NCBI RefSeq assembly: GCF_000002075.1
Contig: NW_004797328.1
Location: forward strand, 1,208,517 to 1,272,516
From: Aplysia californica
Taxonomy: Eukaryota > Mollusca > Gastropoda > Aplysiida > Aplysiidae
Length of the DNA: 64,000 nucleotides
Direction: 5' to 3'
Below are positions 9,977 through 22,600 of this stretch, in pieces. The first letter of the stretch is position 1. The number at the start of each line of letters is the position of its first letter. The translations under genes and the position numbers were made by a program. The notes under the pieces are model-generated. The model searched no databases and was not told where the DNA came from. It saw only the letters and a program-made list of their open reading frames with translations.

Positions 9977-12900
9977 TTCGCAAACAGGAAAATGGTACAG
10001 TCGTAGATGAAAATCTGCCTTGTGAATGCGGACAATTGAGAAGTAGGAAAGTCATTGCTGCAGACATCGTCTACAGACAGACATCTTATGGGGCTCATCT
10101 ACTGAATTTTGCACACTGGTGACGTTTAAAGGGATGTGAACGGTGTGTGTTTGACCTGAAGTGGTCGTTTTGTCAGGGAATGTTTAGTTGATTCTCTACA
10201 GGTCCTAAGTGATGGACCATTCCACCCTTGACATCAAAAAAAGGCCTTAAGGAAACTTTAACATTATTTCTGTACCTTGTGTGCAACTTACGAAATGAGT
10301 TGGTGGTGAGGAAATGTTCAATCTCTTCTCTTTAGTAATTTTGACCATGATCTCAGCAGGCAAAGGAAAATAGAGAAAAACTATCTGCAAACTTCTGTTG
10401 GCCTGTTAGACTACAGTAGTTTGCAATATGGCGCAATCGTTGGGAGTTTTAGTGGTAGGTCTAATGCAAACTAGTGCGCCATGCTACAAAAATGGGGACA
10501 TAGCTGAAAATGGGCTGCTTTTTTACGCGCTTCATAGAGAAAAACTATTTTGTGGATTTATCTCAAATGAATATCAAATAAATTCCTTTTGACTTCCAAA
10601 TGTTGTGTACAAATTTGAAATGCAAAACTTCAGTGTGGAGGAAAATATTAACAAAACAAGTAGTACAGTATTTTTAAATCACCCTGTACATTATTGAGTT
10701 AACTCAATCAACAGGTCAAGAATACCCCTGGGAAAATTGTAAAACCGGCACAATAACTTACAGTTAGCAAAATTGGGAGCTCCTGAATAAGTCAATGGAC
10801 AGAACCTCTCAACAACGACATCACACGGCCATAGTGCCATCAGATCTTGAAAATTGCACAAAATGTCAGCACGTCCGTTGTAAGGTTAGATCAAAAAAGA
10901 AAAGACAACCTGAAGGACTTTTCTCGTCTTTTTGAGCCAAAACCACAACCCATATGCCGTAAAGTCACCACGGCAAAACCAAATAGATTGGAAAGGAAAG
11001 TAATTCAGTACACAAACTTTATTAAAGAAACCTTTTCCTGGGATACTGAAACATAAATAAGCACAAATATTTTGAGTCGACAACAGGACAATTATATAAT
11101 ATACACATCACACTGCGGCCAGCTCTTCGTCAATCCTTCAAAATATCTGCTGTATTGTTGTACAGACTGAGTCGCCTACAATTACTTTTTCATATCAATA
11201 CTTCCATTCTATTCTGATAGATTGTCACTTTATGTTTCTTGAGAAAACAAAAAAAAAAGAAAAAGGGTGGTGGGTTCTGTTTACCTGTAGATATCATATA
11301 GACATTTTTTATTCACAATAAGAAGTATAAATGTGAGAAAAATTTGTTTAACTGCTTGTAAATTTACAATAACAGTAAATAGAGGGTTACAGTTACAAAC
11401 AAAAACTGAAGGAATGGGACACGGCGCAGCAGGGGATTCCCCGCCGAGAGCTTTATCACGTCCGGGTCACAGGGGTCAGCTCCCTGTCACCGCTCTGTCT
11501 GGGCTGACTTCATTTTTGGTACTCTTCAGCGTACAGTTTAGGTATATCCCTGTATTTATGGTAATTATCACAAAAGCACCCAAAGCACGCATTTCTGCTC
11601 TTGAGACTCAAAAAAGACAGGACATTGTAACTTGCCTGGTTATTTCGCTAGACGCGCTTAAGTCGGCAATACTAAATTGTAAAATTTTTTGGACAAATGT
11701 GAATTTTAAAAAATCAATATAAAAGAAACGGCATAACAAAAACTGTCGAGCCTTCGGAACATGAACGACATAACATTGGTGCAGATACTCAGAACAGATG
11801 GTATCTGCCCATATTATAAAAAGCTGTAATTTTGCAACTTTATCCATCTGGCACACTATTCGTAATGAAATAATTCCTCCAAATACAAGTCTATGCGTCT
11901 AATATAATCGAAAATATTCGCATATTTTCTCGCAAGTTTATAAAAATTACCCTGCAATATCTTTATGAAGAAGTACAAATCCACTTTAGTGCCAGAATAC
12001 ATCTACAATTGCAAAGTAATACACGAACAGTACCTGTAACACTCCAGAAATTCCTTACTTTTCAATGCTAAGTCCAGGTTTTGTAAATTGACAATAACAG
12101 GGATGACTTCTCGTAATTGGATTATAAGAATAGTTTCTAGCTTTCTAGTGACACTCGAATGAGCATCAGACTTTTCCAGCTTTTATTTTGGTTTCTATGA
12201 CCATTTACAATAACTGACAATATTCTGATTTTTATACATTTATAAAAGTGTCAGCGCATATTTCCGACACAATTACTAAGAATGAATGTGTTAGCTGTCA
12301 TTATTTTTATTCAATACAAGAAGTTTATCTCTACCCATGTATTTACACAGATTTGTGTTTTTTTTAAATCACATAATATATCTTTCTTAGTTGTATGCAG
12401 TCTGCCACAGACACAGCATGATTCATGTACAAACGCAGAGTAACTTTCTCTTGTTTAATGGTAAAACAAAAGCTAACGCTGATCGTCTTTTGTCAAAAAA
12501 TGCAGATGTGCATCTTTATTCTCTCATTACTTGATTATTTCTACTTGCACAGATTTAGGATTTCTCATGGTAAAAGACATGATATTCGTGTTCAGTTTAA
12601 CACATTTTGGAGAGATCTGTTGTGCCGTTTTTAAATAAACAATGATTTATTCATTATGTAAATAAAATAGGACAAATTGGGCACTCTACAAACACTTGTC
12701 TAGAACAAAAACTAAGGCACAGAAATTAACCATTCCAAAACAAAATTAATCTCAAGACATTGATCTTTTAGTACATCAGTGTAATAGTTTGCTGTGTGGG
12801 ATAGGGAAGAAGTTATATAGTTTCAAACTTAGACAAAAATACGAACTTCTTAACCGACACCGGCAAAGTCGCTTCAAGGCTCATTAACCCCGTGACCCTG

Positions 12901-13995
12901 AGCCGGGGAGCACCGGCGGGCTGATGAGCCACGCTAACTAAAAGTAATAGAATCGGGCGAAAAGTGACGTCGTGGGGAAACACATCTTAAAGCTGAAGCA
13001 AAAAACTTATAATAAATGAAATCAAAAGAAAATTATTATAAAGCCTTTCAAAATTAAGAGAAAAATGGGAAGTATGCTACAGTAAAAACTCCCATCAACA
13101 CCTTGTAGCCAAACAGAAATGAAGCTGACATAATTGCGTGATACAGACAATCAAACAAAACAAAGAAGAAGACAAGGTAAATTTATTTTAATATATATAA
13201 TAAAGTAAACAATATCATAAAATCCACACTGTAGCCCAGTGATCATAAAAGCATTTACCTTGAAGCAAGTTTACTACAGAAAAAGGTAAAAAATACAACT
13301 CCTAGTTTACCCAAAAAATATTGTTATCATAGATCTAGCCTTCTGTCAGAAAACTTCGCAATATTAGCCCCGAATAATGCAAAATAGGGAAAAAAAATTG
13401 ATCAGCTTGGAAATAATTTCGGAGTGTTCTTGGAGGCCAAGATCACACGCCTTCATATTAAAAGCTGAAAATCTTTGTAGGCTACATCTGCAGTTTTCCT
13501 TACAATAAAAAAAAAAGTTGTAATAAACTACAAGTATGGTGCGTTACCCTTTACGGCTCTCAGAAAAGAAAATGAGTCGTAAAAGGCAAAATAAATACTT
13601 CACATACAACAGAAACTTATACCAATATGAGGAATCTCTGCCACTCTTATACTCCATGGTCCCAACAGACTGGCATGTAATGATTATAAAATGTTACGTC
13701 ATTCAAAATAAATACGTATGCAGAGTATGTGAAATACTGCAACAAAGGGAAAACTATTTTTGTTCATATCAACGCGTCTTGAGCATGCACATTGTCGCCT
13801 CAGAACGGTTTTGTCCAAAGTGTACTTAAATAAAGAGGTTCTTGAGACAAAATAGTTCAGAGGTGACAACCTACCTACATTTTGGCAAATATGTGCACTT
13901 CCCATCCACACAAGCTTCAAGCTCAAGCCTCAATTAGCCTGGGAGTAAGTTCTGGTCGGCAAACATCACAGCAAATAAGTTTACTTATTACACTT
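9977..13995. other. long non-coding intergenic stretch
   Basis: About 4 kb of mostly AT-rich sequence without recognisable genes. Two short GC-richer patches stand out (about 11395-11520 and 12850-12970). They contain no homologous coding frame on either strand that I recognise and could be mobile-element remnants or parts of a long PTPN23 3' UTR. Confidence 0.5.
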
Positions 13996-14090
13996 AGCAC
14001 AATACGTGCAGAGTAGCACAATACGTGCAGAGTAGCACAATACGTGCAGAGTAGCACAATACGTGCAGAGTAGCACAATACGTGCAGAGT
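13996..14090. repeat. tandem repeat, five perfect copies of a 19-bp unit
   Basis: The unit AGCACAATACGTGCAGAGT is repeated head to tail five times without a mismatch. There are no spacers, so it is a minisatellite and not a CRISPR-like array. It lies 1.8 kb past the PTPN23 stop codon. Confidence 0.95.
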
Positions 14091-15888
14091 GATTGACTTG
14101 AAGTTAACAGCAAACCAGCAACAAAAAAAACCAGAAATATTTTGTGGTTACTGATAACGGCAAAGGCAAACAAGGAAAAGAAAAAAGTAGAAAGACCACA
14201 AAAACAAACGAGCATCACAAACAACAGAGGGGTGTTATTACACGTAACTTGATACTCTGAACTCAAAGCTGTAGAGAAATAAATGTTGACATCACATATC
14301 AGTGAAAAAAGTCATACTGAAAAAAAAAAAAATCAAACAAATACCTCCCAAAGACCACATCAGGGGGGGGGGGGGAAAAAACTGAAGCCTATGAAACAAA
14401 AAATATGGTACAATGTGCTTTGGAAAGTCGGACATTCCTGGAAAAGTTGGAGCCTCAATCAATAATACTGTCCAAGCAACACACTGCAGATCAGCAAAAA
14501 CCTACACCTTCCCCTAAACAACCAAAATGAGCCAGGTTGGAACTTAAATCATTCTTTACGACACAGAAGAAAAATATATCACAGGGCAATGGTCACGGTT
14601 ACTGAATGTCTTTCACTGGAGAAAAAAAAAGACCACACTGTACGGAAACCACACTGTATGGATTATAATATGAAGTATAATTGCCAGATCTCTCCTTCTT
14701 ATTCCAAACCACTCCTGGTTGTCATCAATTTATTCCCCGACACCCACCCACCCCACAGGAATTCTAAGAGAAACAAGCCTGAAAATCATGCAATATCAAG
14801 AGGACACAGACCTTACTCTACTCTGAGCAATGACTAAAAAATTGCAGGTGTTTTTCAAACCCAACTGCTCTCAACAAGACATCTCATTGACAAAAAATTG
14901 GTCTTTTTAAACAGTAGAAAAAAGAACAGTAAGAGCTCTGCACAAAGGCACTAGCAACAACAGAATATTCTCGTTTTCTTCACATCATGGGCAAACTACC
15001 CAATGGAATCTTTAACGCACTTTTGCAAGATTCAGAACAACAGAGTAGCCACATTTCTTACTACTATCACCATTTTGGTCTTTTTTTAAAAGCAAGTTAA
15101 CATAAAATAATCATTGCTTATAAGAGGTACTAAAAACCAGGTATTGTGCCACTTCCCGGGTGATGAAAGATGCTGATTTACACCTAAGAAAGTTTCTATT
15201 CACTGCATAGAAAAACAAAATACACATCGAGAAAGAGTGTCTTCATGTTGTTTCTTTCATACCACTGATGTATAAGATATCTTGCTTTTGAGAGAAGTTC
15301 AACTTGGGTATCTGCAATTTTACCGTTGCCCAACCAATGTAATAGGGGGAAATATTTCATAATTATTCAATTGTTATCATAATTTTGGTAACAAAGTGCT
15401 TGCAATAAAAAAAATCTAAAAACTGGAATAATTTATTTCAAAACAAATTTTGATTCTTTGTATCTACATTAAAACCTTGATAACATGAAGTTCACAGGAC
15501 CACATAATTTCTTCATGCTAAGTAGATTTCATGTTGAGGAGAGTTGAAATGATAAGAATAAAGAGAGAAAAAAAAAAACAATTGAGGATTTGAAATCCTT
15601 TGCAAGTATAAACGATTTCAGGTTAAACAAAGTATAGGGTACACATAAAATGAAACTGATATGATTTTGAGTATGCACAAATATTGCAGGTTTACCCTTC
15701 TGTTTCAGTTAAATGTTTTCGTGCACGTGCTACTAATCACCAGAAAGATGTCCTTATAGTACTGAACTGATAATAAATCAAAAAGCTGATATTCCACCCC
15801 AGCTTTGACTCAAACAAAGAATTAAAAATAGACAATATTTCAGAACCATAGATATTTCCACAAAAAGAGACACACTTATACTTCCACT
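14091..15888 (-). other. PTPN23: PTPN23 3' UTR and downstream flank
   Basis: AT-rich sequence after the PTPN23 stop codon. Several minus-strand AATAAA hexamers occur (for example near 15430), so the transcript end cannot be fixed. A patch at 15470-15545 resembles a decayed transposon end (TTAAAACCTTGATAACATGA) but has no partner. Confidence 0.45.
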
Positions 15889-16619
15889 TTACTTTTCCTG
15901 TTTGCCAAGAGACCACATCGGGTCAAGACTGCTGAAAGGATCTGATGGGTCAGCAGCCCCTGAGCTCTGCAAGGACCCTTGGGTCTGACCAAAGTTTGCT
16001 TTCGTTATCTTATTCTTCTTCTTCATATCCGGTGAGCCAATGGAGAACGTCGCTGGATCCTGAAGCTGGGCTAACGATGAAAGAGCGGAGGCTTTCGGAT
16101 TCACATCCTGAGTCGGAGTCATGCTCCCTTGGGAGGGGCCAACAAAACTGGGCGTAAGACTGGCGTCAACATCTCGAGGGGGCAGATTTTTCAACATCGC
16201 ATGAGAATCAGAATCAGACGTGTCCACTGGACCGAGAGCTTGCTGTTGGTGTGTGGGCAGAGTCTGGCCTGATTCTAAACTGTCCGCTCTACCGTCCCCG
16301 GCGTTCTGGGTGTCTGGGTACTGCTGCACGACATCTGGCAAGCTGTTGTTGCTGATGGATGAGACGCTCTCCACCGACTTCCTCCGGTCCAGGCCCGAAT
16401 CAGAGCCTCCAACAGAGCCCTCTCGTCTATCGCTGCCGTCGCTGGCGGGATCCGAGTGAATGTGGAAGCGGCCCACGTTTTCCCGCAAGGTCTGAAGGTC
16501 AACAGAGCCGAGAACTATGTCATCTGGGGCGGCAGTGTGAGGCATTTGATGTTTGGGAGAGCCACGTTGAGACCCTTTCCGCAGCTCTGAGAAATGAGGG
16601 TTCTTCACCAGAACACCAC
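15889..16619 (-). CDS. PTPN23: PTPN23 exon 29 (C-terminal tail, stop)
   Basis: Codons 2139-2381 plus TAA. It begins GVLVKNPHFSELRKGSQRGS and ends DPSDPFSSLDPMWSLGKQEK. Human ends RPSDDPLSLLDPLWTLNKT. A Ser/Asp-rich tail lies between. ACCGTAG acceptor at 16620-16626. Confidence 0.95.
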
Positions 16620-19600
16620 CTACGGTAGACGAAAACGGAAAATTTTTTTTTCAAAAAGGTGGAGATGCTACATTCATTAGACTGTTGACATCCTTGAATG
16701 AGAGAAAGCACCTTAAAAGAACAATTACTGAAGATCCAGAGCGCGGTTGCCTATAAAATTTTCACCTCACTGGGCTATCAAAAATCAATTAGAGCATTTT
16801 CGCTACAGAGACAAAGAACACATTAAAACTATAACATAAATAAACAGAAGAAACAATGTCATAGAACATGAACTTTTAACTGCACCAAGAGGGCACACAA
16901 TACCACGATAAACTCAGATGTATGACTGTACAGATAAACACACACACAAACAAACAAAAAAATCCCTCTCTCCTCAATACTTCCACACCCACCACACACC
17001 CCCCACCCACCCACACACACCCCCATACACACACACAAACACAAAATGAATCAACCCCCTCACGTTTCTCCAGATACTCCTCCGCAGCACACAACACAGA
17101 CTGGTATCCACACATGAGCTGTTCCTTCTTCCCAATGAGGCCCCGTCGTTTGGTCAACATGCGGCGCGCCAGCCCCGGCAGGTCAATCAGTCCGTTGCCG
17201 TGCAGCATTTCCTGCATGGCCGTGTAAACCAACATGAACACACCCGTACGGCCAACACCCAACCTGCAAAAATGTGGAAAGTGATAAAAGAACGAGCACA
17301 ACAGAAGAAAAGAAAAGGAAAGAACCATTCATCAGTCATTGTAGAATGTTGTTCATGAGTTGAACAATTTTTGGCGAGTTGGCAAGATACCGTCCACATT
17401 GTAATGGGAACAGACTAGTCTTATGGGACGTCTCCCTGATCCTGGGTTAGGTAGGATCGAGATCAGAAGTTTGTGTGAATGTTTTGCATACTAAAACTCA
17501 CTTGGCAGTTTTATTATTGAAAAGAGTATGAACCCTTCAGGTAGCCATCCAAGCAAAATTCAAAATCAATTCTTACCCAAAAACTGAAACCACTCTAGTC
17601 ATTACAAATGCATAAATATAAAATAACATGGCTGTCGGTCAAGCAAGGAATGATTCTACATTCTATGAAATTAAATCGTCATGGATGTAAAATGAACAGC
17701 ATCGTGAAAATAGGATCTTAGTGACAAAACTCCCTGAGTTCTGGTACGAGTACGACAAGAAGACAAGTACAAAAGTAAGACTGATAAGAATAAGCGAAAA
17801 GGAGTTGACAACACAGAACGTTCACAAACAACTCACACCTCACAGAAATTAGGGCTATAGTATTGTACATTCTGCACTACTCACCCACAATGAGCAATGA
17901 TGGGTTTGGTCAGACTGCGCTGCTGTTTGTAGAAGCTGTGCACCTCGGAGATAAAGTGAACAATGCTACTCACTTCCTCTGGGAAACCACTGGGGACGCA
18001 AGGAATGTTTGCTCATTAAAGAACAATACAAATTTGAATGTTTTGATAGAAGACGATATTTTTGTTACAAAAGCAGACAACCATTGAAAGGCCTAATGGT
18101 TAGCAAAAATATCATATAACGGACCTGGAAGATCGAACTATGTTGGAACCTGTTGGTAGTAAAATATTTATTTCTACAAATGAAAAGTTTGAAATTCAGT
18201 ATATTCTTTATTTGTTCTCAATTTTGTAAAGAAAAAAAATTGTATCTTGTAAATGTACTCCAACGAGAGAACAGCAACACTAACTTCTGTATCAATATTA
18301 ACTCACTGAGCACCACGCCCTGATTTGCCTCCAAGCCCCAGAGGACCACCAATTTCCCCCACTTTTTGAAAATTTATAAAAAATTGAAATGAAATGCTAT
18401 TTCTTTGAAATTTTCTGAGCTATTTAATTAGATATGGGTTCAAAAGACACAACAAACACATTTTCTGAAGAATGAACGACAAAAAAATGTATGGGACAGA
18501 AAGTTGGGACAAACTTGCCTCAGAAAAAAAAATTTTTTTTAAAGGAAGTGATGTGACAAAGCAGAAATCTACTAATAAACTTACACAAAATGGTTGTGGC
18601 AGTGTGTGTTTGTGTGTAGGGGAATGAAGCATGAGTGTGTACAGTGAAGTAGCATTAAAATGTAAGTGATAATTAATTTTTCAGAAAGGAAAAAAAAATA
18701 CAAATATCTAGATCTAGAACCTAGATCTCTAGATCTTCCACGGTGAGCCTGGTTGCTAGTGCTAGATCTAGCTAGATCTGTCAATAGATGTCCCAGGTCT
18801 GGGTACATTTATATCTTCTCCACTTTGAGGGCTGATATGAACTAGAGTTTAGTAGTGGGGCTAGATCTACTATCAATACTATCATCATCCCCAGCCGGAC
18901 CAGGCTGTGTACTCGCTGATGAGTCAGATTTATGATCGAGAGACGATGTTGGTCTAGACCTAGATCTAGCTAATGTCATTTTCTCAGTCATCTCCATCAC
19001 TGCTAGGCGAATTCACATTTTGATTTATGAAGTTATCTATCTGATATTTCACTGTCACTTAAATCTTCACCAAAATTATCGAGAGTTGCAATAAACTTTG
19101 ACACTACTCGCTGTGCCATGCTTCGCGTTCGAGAAACAACAACGAACTGCGCGGAAGCTCCTTACTTTCAGTTGTTCAGTCTGTTGGACAAATAACCCGT
19201 TTATTCGCACTAAAAGTGGTAAATATACAGAAACCACAAAGAACTAGCTTGTTGATATCCTGTTTAAACCACTGGGGCTATTTGCAAGCATTTTTAAACT
19301 GCTGGGTTAACTTTATAGTCAATTATAGTTGAACCCGCGTACGCTGCGGCCGCGGTCCCCGACGCGAACTTTACCGAACCGTGTACGCTGTGGGAGCGGT
19401 GCTCAGTGAGTTAACATTCAAAACTGATCATTAGAAATCAATAAAGAACAAAGTCAATAACCAGATCTCATTCAAAAATTGAAAAAAAAAAAACAGAGTG
19501 ACCAGACATCACCCTTCTAAATGGGTTATCAACCAAGACATTTCACATTCCTTTACCTCACTGGCCAATTTTTGTATTGTAGATGAACCACCGTCCTTCC

Positions 19601-22600
19601 TTGCTTCGTCTGAAACGGAAAATAATTACAAAAATTATTCCAATCAATTATTACAAATACCTTGTTCTACTGATTCTTTGGAAGAAACAAAATATCTGCG
19701 ATGTAGAGACATGTACACTACATTCTATACGAGAGTAAAGCAAAAAGCATGTAGACTAAGGGCTACAATCTTTCCTCAAAATTCGCAGGACTGGTAATAT
19801 GTGTAGTTAACCCCTTCGTTGCCTTATGACGTAAAAGGTATGTTATGAAAATGGGTAATTTATAGCGCTGTGCCATACCTTATATTATGTTACCCGAACG
19901 TAACGCTAATAACCTGGCTCTAATTCTTCTGTAGAGAGTTTTAGCAAAAAGCGCTGTGAAGATTCGTATTTGGGTATAAAAGACGCACAATTCAGTACCA
20001 AATACGCTAGTATTTCTTTACTATCAGGCTTGCAAGCAATCAATAAATATAGATCTAGGCTTGTGGGCGGCCATGTGCTCTCGTAAAACGTTAACATCGA
20101 AATGACTTTAAAAGGGCAAAAAAATTCACCTTTTGACTTAGATTCACAGGTTATTCGAAATTCATAGTAAAATGGGAGGAAAAAAGGAATAAGAAAATTG
20201 AGAAAAGTGAAACAATCTAAGACCCGGCGTCCGAAATATGTCACAAGAACGCTAGATCTAGACCGCATGTCCATTAACACTCATTAGGCTGCTGTCCTGG
20301 GTAACGAGCTCAGCTGAAAATCAGAACTGACGGTAGGAATGCATACCCCCTGGTAACAAAAGGGTTAAAATCCCCCCCAAAATGTACCTCCACCACCTTT
20401 TCACAAATGGCAATAGAACTGCTCAATTACCTGGGCACACATCTAAGGAGAAAATATAACTTTTATGGAACAGACCTGAGTATTTTTAAGGTAAAGGATG
20501 CGCTCCACCCAGTACTGTCGGAACTTGACAGACTGAAGGGAGAGAACTACTGAGCTTTGCTCCAGGGGCTTATCCTTCTCCGTCGGGTAGTAGATCGGGA
20601 ATTTCTGTGGAGACGATCATGTACAGTTCACAGCTGATGTGTTGTGCCTGAGAAACTTACAACTTTGTATTCTAGTGATGTTGACATTTGATTTTGTTTG
20701 AGAGTTTTGTGATACTGCCACCTAGAATTTGTCTAACATAAGGTATATTACTTTAAAACACGATTTTAAACCTCTTTAACCTTACAAATGACTAATAAGT
20801 CAAAATGAATATTGAGAATAAATACTCGTAACACCATGTTATCCATTTTTCTCAAAGGCTCGAGTAAAATAGTTTTACTTACAAGGGCTGCTACATTGCT
20901 GAGGATGATCTTTAACAGATGTTACAACTTGTTGCAAAAATATATAAAAACTTATATCATTATGAGGAAAGTTTCCCACAGAAACTCCTTTCTCTTTTCT
21001 CCCCTGATTAGTCAGATCTTTTTGTTACTACCATGCTCTCGCTGATGTCTATCCCTGCGCTCACACCGCACAACCCACTGCACAACCCACCTTGCCAGTC
21101 TCATACTCGCTCGTTATCTGCACCAGGACCTCGGAGCCCTGCTCGTAGACCATGGCCCAGAATTCACCAGCGGTCAGCGACATCGGTGCTTGCGTGGTGA
21201 TGAACTTGGGACAAGACGGGGCTAGCTCCTGTCATGACGAGCACAGGTGACAATAAAACGAAATGTGTCACACAAGGGGGAACCAAGTGCAATGGTAAAA
21301 CAAACATATGTGTCGCTTCCACTCATTGTTACTTTGTTACAGCCTGGGTAAACAGTGACCACTGATCTCACTTACAATTTGTGTATGAGTTCTGGGCGGG
21401 GCTTATGGGTTATGAGGGATCACACGCGTCCCTCACCAACAGCCGAAAATTAATTTTGTTACCTATTGGTCAACAATGGAAGGGACCTATGCAACATGAT
21501 CGGTTGGCGGGACTACCTAACAACGACAGGTTTTTAGATTATTACGGCTCGCCCACAACGCCAGGGGCCAATGCTTGATTTATGACAAAGCGTACAGGAG
21601 TCACTAAGGTGGCCGTCTAAGACAGGTATTATTGCTTAGTGTGATAGGGGTTGTGTGTTGAAATATGGTGACCGCGGCCGCGTTGGACAGGAGCCCGTTT
21701 TACAGTTATATGTACATTATAGGATGCTCCGATCTCTCATTAAAGACTATCTCGCTATTAACAACAATAAACAAAAGGAGGCTATTTAGAACAGCATAAC
21801 TCAAATATTCTACTATTTCACGTTTGTCAGTTCTCACATTAAGCCAGCTGGCGTTGATGTAGTCATCCTTGGTAGTGGTTAACACAACTCTGGTCTCATC
21901 ATCTGGAAGACAGGAATAAGTTTTAAAAAATAAGCATATATTCTTCACGACTACAACATTTGCATCAAATAAAATCGTTTTAAAAGGTGATCTAATGTTC
22001 TCTTTCACAACAAGCTCATGCAATGATCATATGTATATTTTTTTTTAACTCCATAATATATATATATATATATATATATAACTCTTGAAGATGATGGTGA
22101 GAAGCAATGATTTACAATTAAAAGGAAACAGCTGAGCAACAACACCTTTGGAAATTTGGAATCAATGTCTACAAACAAAAGTCATTTCTCAATGGGCATA
22201 CTCCCCCAAGAGTCAACGACCTCAAGATAATTATATGGATGTAATAGTTACAAGGTCTTGTTCTGGAAAGATAAGATAAGATAAGATAATACTTTATTAT
22301 CCCAGAAGGAAATTTTTCTTGGCTGTCCAGGACCATATACATTAAAATTTTAAATTATATATTTCTCTCATTAAAATTCAATATGAAAAGAGAAGAAAAG
22401 CTGACAAAATGTACATATCACACCAGATGCATCATTCAACCACAAGCAGGAATTTAATTACAAGATCTTTGGAGTTATATAGATACATACTCTAAAGAGC
22501 AATACGTCTATGCTTATTCTGACAATAGCCGATGCTAGATGGTAAAATACTTCTTTTTTTATCTTTTTTCTTTGTTTTTAGAGGTACATATCTGCCGCTG

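Noticed and set aside
13996-14090. CRISPR-like array
   Set aside because: The units are contiguous with no unique spacers, in animal nuclear DNA; it is a simple tandem repeat.
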